Notes: a model not told the origin generated them from the sequence alone. A stretch of DNA of 64,000 nucleotides from Paragemmobacter ruber (GCF_009908315.1 NZ_JAAATW010000003.1:496001-560000), one strand, 5' to 3'. Positions 8,700 to 16,726 are shown, numbered from the stretch's first letter. Numbers and translations are program-made.

Positions 8700-9395
8700 T
8701 CATACCGACCTCGTCAATCCGCCATCGACGCGCAGGTTCTGCCCGGTGATATACCCCGCCCCGTCCGAGGCCAGGAAACCCACCACGGCGGCAATCTCCG
8801 CCATCGTGCCATAGCGGCGCATCGGCACCATCGCCGCGCGCTCCTCCGTCCCCGGCAGGCTGTCGATCCAGCCCGGCAGCACATTGTTCATCCGGATATT
8901 CGCCGCCGCATAGGTATCGGCGTAGATCTTGGTGAATGCCGCCAGCCCCGCCCGCGCGACCGCGCTGGTGGGAAACATCGCGGATGGCTCAAAGGCCCAG
9001 GCGGTGGAGATGTTGATGATGGCCCCCCCGCCCTGCGCCTGCATGATGGGCGTCACCAGCCGCGTCGGGCGCACCACGTTCAGGAAATACACCTCCTGCC
9101 CGCGCATCCAATCCTCGTCCGTGATGTCCAGAAGCGCCCCGCGCGGCCCGTGGCCTGCACTGTTCACCAGCACATCCACCCGCCCCCAGCGCGCCATCGC
9201 CCCATCCACCAGTGCCTGCAGATCAGCGACCGACTGATTGGATCCCGTCACCCCGAACCCGCCCAGCGCCGCCCCCAGGGCCTCGCCCTTGCCCGACGAA
9301 GACAGGATGCCCACGGCAAACCCGTCCTCGGCCAGCTTGCGCGCCGCAGCGGCCCCCATGCCGCTGCCCCCTGCGGTGACGAGGGCGACCTTCAC
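8700..9395 (-). CDS. SDR-family protein with a degenerate catalytic triad
   Basis: A 231-residue Rossmann protein of the short-chain dehydrogenase family. The cofactor motif is present (VTAGGSGMGAAAA, then the NSAGHG strand and a C-terminal DGGLTRSV). The usual Ser-Tyr-Lys active site is altered. Aligned to the FabG pattern, the segment INISTAWAFEPSAMFPTSAV carries Thr for Ser and Ser for Tyr, and the next residues place Arg where Lys belongs. The protein may therefore bind nucleotide without the standard oxidoreduction, or use another mechanism. It follows dihydropyrimidinase by 1 nt and should be co-expressed with it. A genuine reductase function is doubtful. Confidence 0.88.
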   Translation of the reverse strand: MKVALVTAGGSGMGAAAARKLAEDGFAVGILSSSGKGEALGAALGGFGVTGSNQSVADLQALVDGAMARWGRVDVLVNSAGHGPRGALLDITDEDWMRGQEVYFLNVVRPTRLVTPIMQAQGGGAIINISTAWAFEPSAMFPTSAVARAGLAAFTKIYADTYAAANIRMNNVLPGWIDSLPGTEERAAMVPMRRYGTMAEIAAVVGFLASDGAGYITGQNLRVDGGLTRSV

Positions 9396-9396
9396 A

Positions 9397-10848
9397 TCAC
9401 ACCCCCGTCGCCGGAATACCCGTCCGCACCACAGGGCGCGGCGCGGTCAGGTCCTTCCACTGGCTCAGCGCCCGGTTCACCGCAGGCCGCGCCTCGCGCC
9501 CGACGAATTTCCCGTGCCCTTCCTGCGTCTTGACCGCCCCGTCATCCACCGCAACCTGCCCCCGCGTCAGAACATAACGCGGCAGCCCCTTCACCTTCTG
9601 GCCCTCGAACACGTTGTAGTCGATCGCCGATTGCTGGGTGCTCGCCGAGATGACCTTCTCCTTCTCGGGGTCCAGCACCACCAGATCGGCATCCGCCCCC
9701 ACCAGCACCGCCCCCTTCTTCGGGTACAGGTTCAGGATCTTGGCGATATTGGTGGACGTCACCGCCACGAACTCATTCGGCGTCAGCCGCCCCGTCCCCA
9801 CTCCATGCGTCCAGAGCATCGGGATACGGTCCTCAAGGCCGCCCGTCCCGTTCGGGATCTTGGCGAAGTTGCCCACCCCGAACCGCTTCTGCTCGGTCGT
9901 GAAGGCGCAGTGATCGGTGGCCACCACCGACAGCGACCCCGACATCAACCCCGCCCAGAGCGACGCCTGATGTTCCTTATTGCGGAAGGGCGGGCTCATC
10001 ACGCGCCGCGCGGCATGGTCCCAATCGGGATGGAAATACTCGCTCTCATCCAGCGTCAGATGCTGGATCAGCGGCTCCCCCCACACCCGCTTGCCCGCCG
10101 CCCGCGCGCGCCGGATCGCCTCATGCGCATCCTCGCAAGAGACGTGGACGACATACAAAGGTACGCCCGCCATATCGGCGATCATGATGGCGCGGTTCGT
10201 GGCCTCGCCCTCTACCTGCGGCGGGCGGGAATAGGCATGGCCCTCCGGCCCGGTATTGCCCTCGGCCAAAAGCTTCGCCGTCAGTTCCGCCACCACATCG
10301 CCATTCTCGGCATGCACCATGGCAAGCCCGCCCAGATCGCCCACGCGACGGAAGGACGAGAACAGCTCGTCATCATTCACCATCAAGGCGCCCTTATAGG
10401 CCATGAAATGCTTGAAAGAGGTAATCCCCGCTTTCACGCTGTCGGCAATGCCCTCCCAGACCTTCTCGCCCCACCATGTCACCGCCATGTGGTAGGAATA
10501 GTCGCAATTCGCCCGGCCCGATTTGTTGTGCCACATCTGCGCGGCATCCATCAGCCCCTGCCCCTGCCCCGGCAGCACGAAATCCACCACCATCGTCGTC
10601 CCGCCCGACAGCGCCGCCCGCGTCCCGCTCTCGAAATCATCCGCGCTATAGGTGCCCATGAAGGGCATCTCCAGATGCGTATGCGGATCGATCCCGCCCG
10701 GCATCACATAGCAGCCCGTCGCATCCAGCTCCGTCCCGCCCTTGAGGCCCTGCCCGATCTCGGTGATCTTCCCGTTCTCGATCCGCACATCGGCCTTGTA
10801 GGACAGGTCGGCGGTCACAACGGTGCCGTTCTTGATGATGGTGGTCAT
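9397..10848 (-). CDS. hydA: Dihydropyrimidinase
   Basis: A 483-residue metal-dependent amidohydrolase that opens the ring of dihydrouracil or dihydrothymine to the N-carbamoyl-beta-amino acid, the second step of reductive pyrimidine degradation. Binuclear zinc ligands are visible: His56 and His58 (DPHTHLE), the Lys152 expected to be carbamylated (FMAYKG), His179 (VHAE), His235 (VHVS) and Asp312 (ATDHC). The length is normal for the family. The substrate assignment (pyrimidine rather than hydantoin) rests on the presence of preA, preT and the carbamoylase in the same locus. It is co-oriented with the carbamoylase gene, with a small PH-domain gene between them. Confidence 0.95.
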   Translation of the reverse strand: MTTIIKNGTVVTADLSYKADVRIENGKITEIGQGLKGGTELDATGCYVMPGGIDPHTHLEMPFMGTYSADDFESGTRAALSGGTTMVVDFVLPGQGQGLMDAAQMWHNKSGRANCDYSYHMAVTWWGEKVWEGIADSVKAGITSFKHFMAYKGALMVNDDELFSSFRRVGDLGGLAMVHAENGDVVAELTAKLLAEGNTGPEGHAYSRPPQVEGEATNRAIMIADMAGVPLYVVHVSCEDAHEAIRRARAAGKRVWGEPLIQHLTLDESEYFHPDWDHAARRVMSPPFRNKEHQASLWAGLMSGSLSVVATDHCAFTTEQKRFGVGNFAKIPNGTGGLEDRIPMLWTHGVGTGRLTPNEFVAVTSTNIAKILNLYPKKGAVLVGADADLVVLDPEKEKVISASTQQSAIDYNVFEGQKVKGLPRYVLTRGQVAVDDGAVKTQEGHGKFVGREARPAVNRALSQWKDLTAPRPVVRTGIPATGV

Positions 10849-10863
10849 GGTACGCCCCCGTTT

Positions 10864-11241
10864 CTATCGCTTGACTGTCTTTTCGGACATCAACTGGACT
10901 ATTCCCTTGATGTCAGTTCCCTTCAGAAACTCAAATTCAACCATACCCATCCCAGACAACCAAACCTTAAACTCAGCGTCCAAGTCAAAGCTTCCAGCAC
11001 TTTCGCAAGAAAACGCAGTGATGGCGGAGAACGAAATTGACATATACTCTTTCTTTCGACCTGTAATTCCTTGAGGGTCAACGGTAATGAGCCTGCAATC
11101 GGTCAATAGCAGCACATCCCTAATGGATTTAAACTCCATTATAACATTTTCACCCGGAAGGAGCATGTACTCGTAAAGATCCTTACTCTCACCAACTTTT
11201 CTTGGCGAAAGTGCGATTATTTTTTTGCCATCCCAACCCAA
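10864..11241 (-). CDS. Bacterial PH-domain protein (PF08000-like), low-GC insertion
   Basis: A 125-residue protein made almost entirely of one bacterial PH domain. The segments LLTDCRLITVDPQGITGRK, EYMSISFSAI and SFDLDAEFKVWLSG match the core pattern of the PF08000 (formerly DUF1696) proteins. It starts with TTG, 9 nt after an AGGAG site. Counting bases 10861-10980 gives 52 G or C of 120 (43 percent), far below the flanking pyrimidine genes. It lies between the dihydropyrimidinase and the carbamoylase in the same direction, so it is probably transcribed with them but has no evident part in the pathway. Recent acquisition is likely. The domain function in bacteria is not settled. Confidence 0.82.
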   Translation of the reverse strand: MGWDGKKIIALSPRKVGESKDLYEYMLLPGENVIMEFKSIRDVLLLTDCRLITVDPQGITGRKKEYMSISFSAITAFSCESAGSFDLDAEFKVWLSGMGMVEFEFLKGTDIKGIVQLMSEKTVKR

Positions 11242-11286
11242 TCTCTTAATCTCCTATGCAGATAAACTGGAACAAGGCGCGAGTAC

Positions 11287-12537
11287 TCACGCCACCACCT
11301 CCGCCACCTCAAGCGCCGCATGCAGCAAAACATCCGTCCCCGCCGCCGCCCATTCCGGGGAAATCGCCTCCGCCTCATTATGCGAAAGCCCGTCCACGCA
11401 GGGACACATGATCATCACCGTCGGCGCCACGCGGTTGATCCAGCAGGCGTCATGCCCCGCGCCCGACACGATATCCATGTGGCTATAGCCCAACCGCTCC
11501 GCCGCGCCCCGCACCACCTCCACCAGACCGGGGTCAAAGGTGACGGGGTCGAAATGCCCCACATCCTCGATCTCGCAGCCCAGACCCAACTCCTTCGCCA
11601 CCGCATGGGCCGCGCGGATCACTTCCGCCTTCATCGCATCCAGCTTGCCCTGTTCCGGGCTGCGGATATCCACCGTGAAGACGACCGTCCCCGGAATCAC
11701 GTTGCGCGAATTCGGGAACACCTTCACCTGCCCCACCGCGCCCACCGCGTTCGGCTGATGGCTCATCGCGATCTGATGCACCCGCTCGGTGATCCGCGCC
11801 ATGCCCAGGCCCGCATTCACCCGCATGTTCATGGGCGTCGATCCCGTATGCGCATCCTTTCCCGTCAGCGTGATCTCCAACCACCACAGGCCCTGCCCAT
11901 GGGTCACCACGCCGATCGTCTTCCCTTCGGCCTCAAGGATCGGCCCCTGCTCGATATGCAGCTCCAGCATCGCATGCATCTTCCGCGCGCCGACCTTCTC
12001 GTCGCCGACCCAGCCGATCCGCGCCAGCTCCTCGCCAAAGACCTTGCCCTCAAGGTCGCGGCGGCCCTTCGCATATTCCTCCGTATGGATCCCCGCAAAC
12101 ACGCCCGAGGCCAGCATCGCCGGCGCGAACCGCGCCCCTTCCTCATTCGTCCAGTTCGTCACCACGATGGGGCGCCGCGTCCGCACCCCCATGTCGTTCA
12201 TCGTCCGCACCACCTCCAGCGCGCCCAGAACACCCAGCACGCCGTCGTATTTCCCGCCCGTCGGCTGCGTATCCAGATGGCTGCCCATATAGACGGGCAG
12301 CGCGTCCGGGTCCGTCCCCGCCCGTGTGGCGAACATGTTGCCCATGGTGTCCACCCCCATGGTCATCCCCGCCGCCTCGCACCAGCGTTTGAACAGATGC
12401 CGCCCCTCGCTGTCGGCATCGGTCAGCGTCTGGCGGTTGCAGCCCCCGGCCACGCCCGGCCCGATCAGGGCCATCTCCTCAAGGCTGTCCCAAAGCCGCG
12501 CGGAATTGATCCGCAGGTTCTCCCCGGGTGCTGGCAT
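11287..12537 (-). CDS. N-carbamoyl-beta-alanine amidohydrolase (beta-ureidopropionase), M20 carbamoylase family
   Basis: A 416-residue zinc hydrolase of the hydantoinase/carbamoylase branch of peptidase family M20. Metal and catalytic residues are visible: His87 (MGSHLDT), Asp98 (GGKYDGVLG), the Glu pair at 132-133 (TNEEGARF), His194 (LELHIEQGP) and a late His in GLSHNEAEAIS. It should release CO2 and ammonia from N-carbamoyl-beta-alanine to give beta-alanine, the third step of the reductive pathway. It is the first gene of the minus-strand catabolic operon, and its promoter region holds two RutR-type operators. Allantoate or L-carbamoylase activity is an alternative within the family. Confidence 0.92.
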   Translation of the reverse strand: MPAPGENLRINSARLWDSLEEMALIGPGVAGGCNRQTLTDADSEGRHLFKRWCEAAGMTMGVDTMGNMFATRAGTDPDALPVYMGSHLDTQPTGGKYDGVLGVLGALEVVRTMNDMGVRTRRPIVVTNWTNEEGARFAPAMLASGVFAGIHTEEYAKGRRDLEGKVFGEELARIGWVGDEKVGARKMHAMLELHIEQGPILEAEGKTIGVVTHGQGLWWLEITLTGKDAHTGSTPMNMRVNAGLGMARITERVHQIAMSHQPNAVGAVGQVKVFPNSRNVIPGTVVFTVDIRSPEQGKLDAMKAEVIRAAHAVAKELGLGCEIEDVGHFDPVTFDPGLVEVVRGAAERLGYSHMDIVSGAGHDACWINRVAPTVMIMCPCVDGLSHNEAEAISPEWAAAGTDVLLHAALEVAEVVA

Positions 12538-12608
12538 AAGCTTGCTCTCCCTGTGCGCTGCGGGCGTCTTCCGGCCCGCTCACCCACGTCGTTGATCGAC
12601 TCGCATCC

Positions 12609-12622
12609 TGACCGTATGGTCA
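12609..12622. promoter_or_regulatory. RutR-type operator, site 1
   Basis: The sequence TGACCGTATGGTCA has half-sites TGACC and GGTCA around four bases. With the flanks it reads CTGACCGTATGGTCAA, close to the known RutR site TTGACCANNTGGTCAA of E. coli. It lies in the 138-bp divergent region between the carbamoylase gene and a RutR-like TetR gene. Confidence 0.8.
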
Positions 12623-12642
12623 ATACGAAGGCGACCACAACC

Positions 12643-12656
12643 TGACCATACGGTCA
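12643..12656. promoter_or_regulatory. RutR-type operator, site 2
   Basis: The sequence TGACCATACGGTCA is a second copy, 34 bp centre to centre from site 1 and 19 bp upstream of the TetR gene start. The central bases (ATAC) are the reverse complement of those in site 1 (GTAT), so the two sites are inverted copies of one sequence. Autoregulation of the TetR gene is likely. Confidence 0.8.
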
Positions 12657-12675
12657 ACGAAAAACACGAGGCCGA

Positions 12676-13323
12676 ATGCCCGACACTGCCCGCATTTCAC
12701 GCATCCGTTCCGGCCGCCGCACAGATATCCGGCAACAGAACGAACGCCTCATCCTCGAAGCGGCGGAACGCGTCTTTGCCGAGGCGGGCTTCGGCGGCGC
12801 GACCATGCAGCTGATCGCCGACATGGCCGGTCTGCCCAAGGCCAACCTGCATTACTACTTCCCCACGAAAGAGGCGCTCTATCGCCGCGTGGTGCAGAAC
12901 ATCTTCGAAATCTGGCTCGATGCCGCCTCCTCCTTCGATGGGGCGGCTGGCCCGGTGGAAGGCATCGGCGCCTATGTGCGGGCGAAGATGGACATCTCCC
13001 GCCGCCATCCGCACGGATCCAAGGTCTGGGCGGCAGAGGTGATGCACGGCGCGCCGGTCATTCAGGATTACCTCGAAACCACCCTGCGCGCCTGGACCGA
13101 AGGGCGCATGGCCGTGATCCAGCGCTGGATCGACGAAGGCAAGATGGCCCCCATCGACCCGCGCCATCTGCTCTACATGCTCTGGGCCACCACGCAGCAT
13201 TATGCCGATTTCGGGCACCAGATCGAAACGCTGAACGCAGGCGAGGCGCTCTCTGACCGGCAATGGCGCGAGGCAACCGAAAGCGTGACGCAGATCATCC
13301 TGCGCGGCATCGGCGCCATCTGA
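12676..13323 (+). CDS. RutR-like TetR-family regulator of pyrimidine catabolism
   Basis: A 215-residue TetR-family protein. The N-terminal helix-turn-helix (residues about 24-70: ILEAAERVFAEAGFGGATM, LPKANLHYYFPTKEALYR) and the C-terminal body with WATTQHYADFGHQ are characteristic of RutR, whose ligands are uracil and thymine. It is divergent from the carbamoylase gene across two RutR-type operators. The simplest reading is a repressor released by pyrimidine that controls itself and the carbamoylase, PH and dihydropyrimidinase genes. A second, shorter paralogue lies at 14569-15174. Confidence 0.9.
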   Translation: MPDTARISRIRSGRRTDIRQQNERLILEAAERVFAEAGFGGATMQLIADMAGLPKANLHYYFPTKEALYRRVVQNIFEIWLDAASSFDGAAGPVEGIGAYVRAKMDISRRHPHGSKVWAAEVMHGAPVIQDYLETTLRAWTEGRMAVIQRWIDEGKMAPIDPRHLLYMLWATTQHYADFGHQIETLNAGEALSDRQWREATESVTQIILRGIGAI

Positions 13324-13436
13324 CGGCGGCCCGCAGACCCACGCCCCCGGCCCCAGTCCCGGCCAAGACACAGCCCAGCCCCCATCCCCGCCACCCCATC
13401 CCGTCTGCCATGACGGATGCAGACAGGAGACACCGC

Positions 13437-13892
13437 ATGACCCTCGAAGAGCTCGAAGCCGAAGCCGCCCGGCTGATCCTCTCCGAATTCACCGAAGAGA
13501 CGGCCCTCCGCCTTGGCCTCACGCTGATGAACATGTCCAAGCTCGACCGCCTGCCGGTGGTGATCAACATCCGCACCAATGACCGCACCCTCTTCCATCT
13601 TGCCATGCCGGGCTCGGCCCCGGTCAATGACCGCTGGGTGCGGCGCAAGTCGAACACCGCGCTGCATTTCCACCTCGCCTCGCTCCATGTCGGCCGCAAC
13701 ATGGAGGCCAAGGGCGAAACGCTGGCCAAGCACGGCCTGTCGGATGCCGAGTTTGCCGTGCAGGGCGGTGCCGTGCCGCTCTGCGTGGCAGGCGCCGGTC
13801 TGGTGGCCTGCGCCACGATCTCGGGCCTTCCGCAGCTTGAAGATCACCGCCTCGTCGTGCGCGGGATCGAAACACTGCTCCCGGGCCGCTAG
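13437..13892 (+). CDS. UPF0303 / heme-degrading-domain (DUF336, GlcG-like) protein
   Basis: A 151-residue protein of the UPF0303 group, related to the GlcG/HbpS fold. Recognisable segments are PVVINIRTNDRTLFHLAMPG, RRKSNTALHFHLASLHVGRN and the C-terminal GLPQLEDHRLVV. NCBI-style family names call it heme-degrading, but members also bind other small molecules and the biochemical role is uncertain. The start was chosen at MTLEELEAEA because AGGAGA lies six bases upstream; an in-frame ATG at 13410 has no such site. It follows the RutR-like gene by 113 nt and may be part of the same locus by position only. Confidence 0.85.
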   Translation: MTLEELEAEAARLILSEFTEETALRLGLTLMNMSKLDRLPVVINIRTNDRTLFHLAMPGSAPVNDRWVRRKSNTALHFHLASLHVGRNMEAKGETLAKHGLSDAEFAVQGGAVPLCVAGAGLVACATISGLPQLEDHRLVVRGIETLLPGR

Positions 13893-14017
13893 GGCAGGCG
13901 CGCAAGGGGAAGCGGTGCCATGGGCAGGGGCGCAAAACTCGGGCCTGCGGCACCCTTCAAAATGCCGGTCCCTGCCCTATCTTTGCGTCACGGACACAAC
14001 AGACAACGAGGGAAGCC

Positions 14018-14107
14018 ATGAAATTCAAGGGATTGACCCGCTCACTCGCCATCATCACCGGGATGCTGGTGGGTGTGCCTTATCTGATGATCCTCGCCGT
14101 CGAATGA
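14018..14107 (+). CDS. 29-residue single-helix membrane peptide
   Basis: A short frame encoding MKFKGLTRSLAIITGM followed by LVGVPYLMILAVE. It has a basic N-terminus (Lys2, Lys4, Arg8) and one hydrophobic segment at about residues 9-27. A GAGGGA ribosome site ends 5 nt before the ATG (ACGAGGGAAGCCATG). Length, charge and ribosome site are those of real bacterial small membrane proteins, but no homology can be shown here. It is 125 nt after the UPF0303 gene and convergent with the cupin gene at 14186-14470. Confidence 0.5.
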   Translation: MKFKGLTRSLAIITGMLVGVPYLMILAVE

Positions 14108-14185
14108 CGGCCCTGGCATGGGGGGCCACGCCCCCCGCGCCGCCATCCGCCCCACCGCCATCCGCAGCACTGGCCCCCCAGCGCC

Positions 14186-14470
14186 CTACAGAATCTCCAC
14201 CTCGACAAAGCGCATGTCGGCCGTCCCGGCATTGATGACATTGTGCTCGACGCCCGCCGCGCGCCGATAGGCCGTGCCCGCCGGAACCAGCACCCGCCGC
14301 CGCGCGCCCCCCGGCTCTTCCAGTTCCATGTCGCAATCGGTCAGGGCGGTGATCACATAATCCGCCTCATGCCGATGCCACCCCGTCTCGGCCCCCGGCG
14401 CAAAATCAAAGCGCGTCACCCGCACCCGGGCATCCTCCACCAACACTGTCGCCTGACACGCGATCCGCAT
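14186..14470 (-). CDS. Cupin-domain protein, BauB-like
   Basis: A 94-residue small cupin. The first metal motif reads ETGWHRHEADYVITALTDCD (His-x-His-Glu) and the second ends AAGVEHNVINAG. This pattern resembles BauB, a cupin of beta-alanine utilisation in pseudomonads. That would fit the end product of the surrounding pyrimidine pathway. The start MRIACQATV was chosen because it gives the usual cupin length; upstream in-frame codons would overlap the divergent TetR gene promoter. It is divergent from the second RutR-like gene by 98 nt. Confidence 0.8.
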   Translation of the reverse strand: MRIACQATVLVEDARVRVTRFDFAPGAETGWHRHEADYVITALTDCDMELEEPGGARRRVLVPAGTAYRRAAGVEHNVINAGTADMRFVEVEIL

Positions 14471-14568
14471 CCTGTCCCCCACCCTTGCCGTTACCGCTTT
14501 GCATCCGGCGCAGAATTCCGCCAAGGTCGCCAAAGCGGCCGCCCCGCGCAAGAACAAAGTCCCGACCG

Positions 14569-15174
14569 ATGACCAGACCTCGAACCCGCATCCAGCAGAA
14601 GAATTCGGAAACCATTCTGGAAGCCGCGCTTGAGGTGTTCTCCACCTACGGCTTCCGGGGCGCGACGCTCGACCAGATCGCCGATGTGGCGGGCCTGTCC
14701 AAACCCAACCTTCTCTACTATTTCCCGTCGAAAGAGGCGATGCATCAGGCCCTGCTGACGCGCCTTCTCGACACCTGGCTCGATCCCTTGCGCGAATTGG
14801 ATGAAGCCGGGGATCCCGTCACCGAAATCCTGGCCTATGTGCGCCGCAAGATCGAACTCAGCCGCGACTATCCCCGCGAAAGCCGCCTCTTCGCCAACGA
14901 GATCCTGCAAGGCGCCCCACGGATGCAGGCCGCCATCGAAGGCGATCTGAAGCGGCTGGTGGACGAGAAATCCGTCATCCTGTCGCGCTGGATGGATCAG
15001 GGCCGCATCGCCCGCCTGCCCCCCCAGCACCTGATCTTCTCAATCTGGGCGCTGACGCAGCATTACGCCGATTTCGACAGTCAGGTCCGCGCCGTGCTCG
15101 GCCCCGGCCACGATCCCTTTGCCGAGGCGGGCGACTATCTCGACACGCTGTTTCGCAAGCTGCTCGCCCCCTGA
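14569..15174 (+). CDS. Second RutR-like TetR-family regulator
   Basis: A 201-residue paralogue of the regulator at 12676-13323. The DNA-binding part (ILEAALEVFSTYGFRGATL, LSKPNLLYYFPSKEAMHQ) and the ALTQHYADFDSQ motif of the ligand-binding half are of the RutR type. No TGACC-N4-GGTCA site is visible just upstream, so it probably recognises something different from the first regulator. Candidate targets are the adjacent cupin, the preT promoter with its TTTTATC...GGTAAAA element, or the ABC operon. This is inferred from position. Confidence 0.88.
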   Translation: MTRPRTRIQQKNSETILEAALEVFSTYGFRGATLDQIADVAGLSKPNLLYYFPSKEAMHQALLTRLLDTWLDPLRELDEAGDPVTEILAYVRRKIELSRDYPRESRLFANEILQGAPRMQAAIEGDLKRLVDEKSVILSRWMDQGRIARLPPQHLIFSIWALTQHYADFDSQVRAVLGPGHDPFAEAGDYLDTLFRKLLAP

Positions 15175-15188
15175 AGCGCAGCCAAGAA

Positions 15189-15209
15189 ATCATCTTGGCC
15201 CAAATACCC
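15189..15209 (-). repeat. Dispersed intergenic repeat A, copy 3
   Basis: Read on the minus strand this is GGGTATTTGGGCCAAGATGAT, matching the copies at 3841, 7081, 52094 and 62445. It sits between the convergent ends of the second TetR gene and the LLM oxidoreductase gene. Confidence 0.8.
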
Positions 15210-15255
15210 AAGACGGCACCGCATCAAGGCAAACCACGGCCTGTGAAAGCGCGTG

Positions 15256-16260
15256 TCAGGCCGCCCGCGCCTTGTCCACCAACCCCGCCAGAACCCCCGC
15301 CGCGATCTCGAAGGACCGCAGCCGCGCCACGGGATCGTGGATCATGCCGGTGACCATCACCTCGTCCGGCTGATAGCGGTCCAACAACGCGCGCAACTGC
15401 CGCGCCACTGTCCCCTCCGCCCCGACCGCCGAACATCCCAGCGCCATCTCGACCTCTGCCCGCATCCCTGCGGGGATCTCGGACAGATCCTCCACCGGGC
15501 GGGGCAGCGGCCCCGGCCGCCCCATCCGCAGCCGGGAAAAGGCCAGGATCTGCGACGACCGCAGGAACTGCGCCTCGGCATCCGTCCCCGCCGCACAGAC
15601 ACCCACGCCCATCATCGCATAAGGCGCCTGCAACCATTGCGACGGCCGGAACGTCCGGCGATACACCTCAAGCGCTTCGTCCAGCATCTGCGGCGCGAAA
15701 TGCGACGCAAAGGCATAGGGCAGCCCCAGCCACGCCGCCAGTTGCGCCCCGTAAAGGCTCGATCCCAGAATCCAGACAGGCACCTTGGTGCCGACCCCCG
15801 GAATCGCCCGCACCCGCGCCTCCGGATGATCCTCATCGAGGTAGGAGATCAGCTCCGTCACATCCTGCGGAAAGGTATCGCTCTGCTCCATGTGCCGCCG
15901 CAAGGCCCGCGCCGTGGCCATATCCGTACCCGGCGCCCGCCCCAGCCCAAGGTCGATCCGCCCCGGAAACAGCGTGGCCAGCGTGCCGAACTGTTCGGCA
16001 ATCACCAAGGGCGCATGGTTGGGCAGCATGATCCCGCCTGCCCCCACCCGGATGCGCGACGTCCCCGCCGCGACTTGCCCGATGACCACCGCCGTGGCGG
16101 CCGAGGCGACACCGGCCATGTTGTGATGCTCGGCCAGCCAAAAGCGGTGATAGCCCCATCTTTCAGCATGACGGGCAAGATCAAGGGTGCCCGCCAAGGC
16201 GTCAGCGACCGTGGCGCCCTCTGGCACCGGCGACAGGTCAAGGATCGAGAAATGCTGCAT
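15256..16260 (-). CDS. LLM-class flavin-dependent oxidoreductase (luciferase-like)
   Basis: A 334-residue protein of the bacterial luciferase-like monooxygenase family, in the single-subunit group often annotated MsnO8/YhbW. The start [12 protein letters not shown], the segment [19 protein letters not shown] and the [10 protein letters not shown] motif are diagnostic. Such enzymes use FMNH2 from a separate reductase to oxidise small organic molecules; the substrate cannot be told. It lies between the second RutR-like gene and preA, so a link to pyrimidine breakdown is possible, although the oxidative Rut pathway genes (rutB and so on) are absent here. Confidence 0.9.
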   Translation of the reverse strand: MQHFSILDLSPVPEGATVADALAGTLDLARHAERWGYHRFWLAEHHNMAGVASAATAVVIGQVAAGTSRIRVGAGGIMLPNHAPLVIAEQFGTLATLFPGRIDLGLGRAPGTDMATARALRRHMEQSDTFPQDVTELISYLDEDHPEARVRAIPGVGTKVPVWILGSSLYGAQLAAWLGLPYAFASHFAPQMLDEALEVYRRTFRPSQWLQAPYAMMGVGVCAAGTDAEAQFLRSSQILAFSRLRMGRPGPLPRPVEDLSEIPAGMRAEVEMALGCSAVGAEGTVARQLRALLDRYQPDEVMVTGMIHDPVARLRSFEIAAGVLAGLVDKARAA

Positions 16261-16342
16261 AGGATAAGGATAGGCATCGCAGAAGGTGGGGACAATGCCG
16301 GATTAACCCGTCCTTAACGCGATTCGCGCAACGCTCTCCGCC

Positions 16343-16573
16343 ATGGCACAAGACATGACCGTTTCCCGCCGCCCATCATGGGCAGACAGCCTCTTTGCCG
16401 CCAAAGCGGTGGCCAAGGGTGGCGTGATCCGCCGCGCCATCCGCGATGTCGCGCGCGACATCGGTCGCGCTGCGTTTGAACTGGAGGTGCGGCGCCGCGG
16501 CTATCACCTGATCGAGTGTGACACGCAGTACATCGTGATCTGCAACGCGGGCCGCATCAACGTCATCTGCTGA
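16343..16573 (+). CDS. Conserved small protein of unknown function
   Basis: A 76-residue protein. The core reads AKGGVIRRAIRDVARDIGR, then ELEVRRRGYHLIECDTQY and a C-terminal IVICNAGRINVIC. A very similar small family is common in Rhodobacteraceae and is sometimes named after N-(5'-phosphoribosyl)anthranilate isomerase because of its position in other genomes; nothing in the sequence shows enzyme activity. MTVSRRPSW, four codons in, is an alternative start. It is divergent from the LLM gene and is followed by four hairpins that separate it from preA. Confidence 0.7.
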   Translation: MAQDMTVSRRPSWADSLFAAKAVAKGGVIRRAIRDVARDIGRAAFELEVRRRGYHLIECDTQYIVICNAGRINVIC

Positions 16574-16587
16574 ACGGGCGCGCAAGA

Positions 16588-16726
16588 GGCGGAAAGTTTT
16601 TCAAAAAACTTTCCGCCCTCGCCACACCAAAATTTTCCATTGGAAAATTTTGGTCCTCCGCCCCGAAAATCTTTCAGGAAAAATTTTCGGATCCGGGGTT
16701 CGCGCGAAGGCCTGTCCGGGACAGGC
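16588..16726. terminator. Four consecutive hairpins between convergent genes
   Basis: Hairpin 1: GGCGGAAAGTTTTT (16588-16601) with AAAAACTTTCCGCC (16604-16617). Hairpin 2: ACCAAAATTTTCCA (16626-16639) with TGGAAAATTTTGGT (16641-16654). Hairpin 3: CCGAAAATCTTTC (16663-16675) with GAAAAATTTTCGG (16678-16690), one mismatch. Hairpin 4: GCCTGTCC (16710-16717) with GGACAGGC (16719-16726), reaching the preA stop. They lie between the 76-residue gene and preA and probably act as a bidirectional barrier. Confidence 0.75.
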
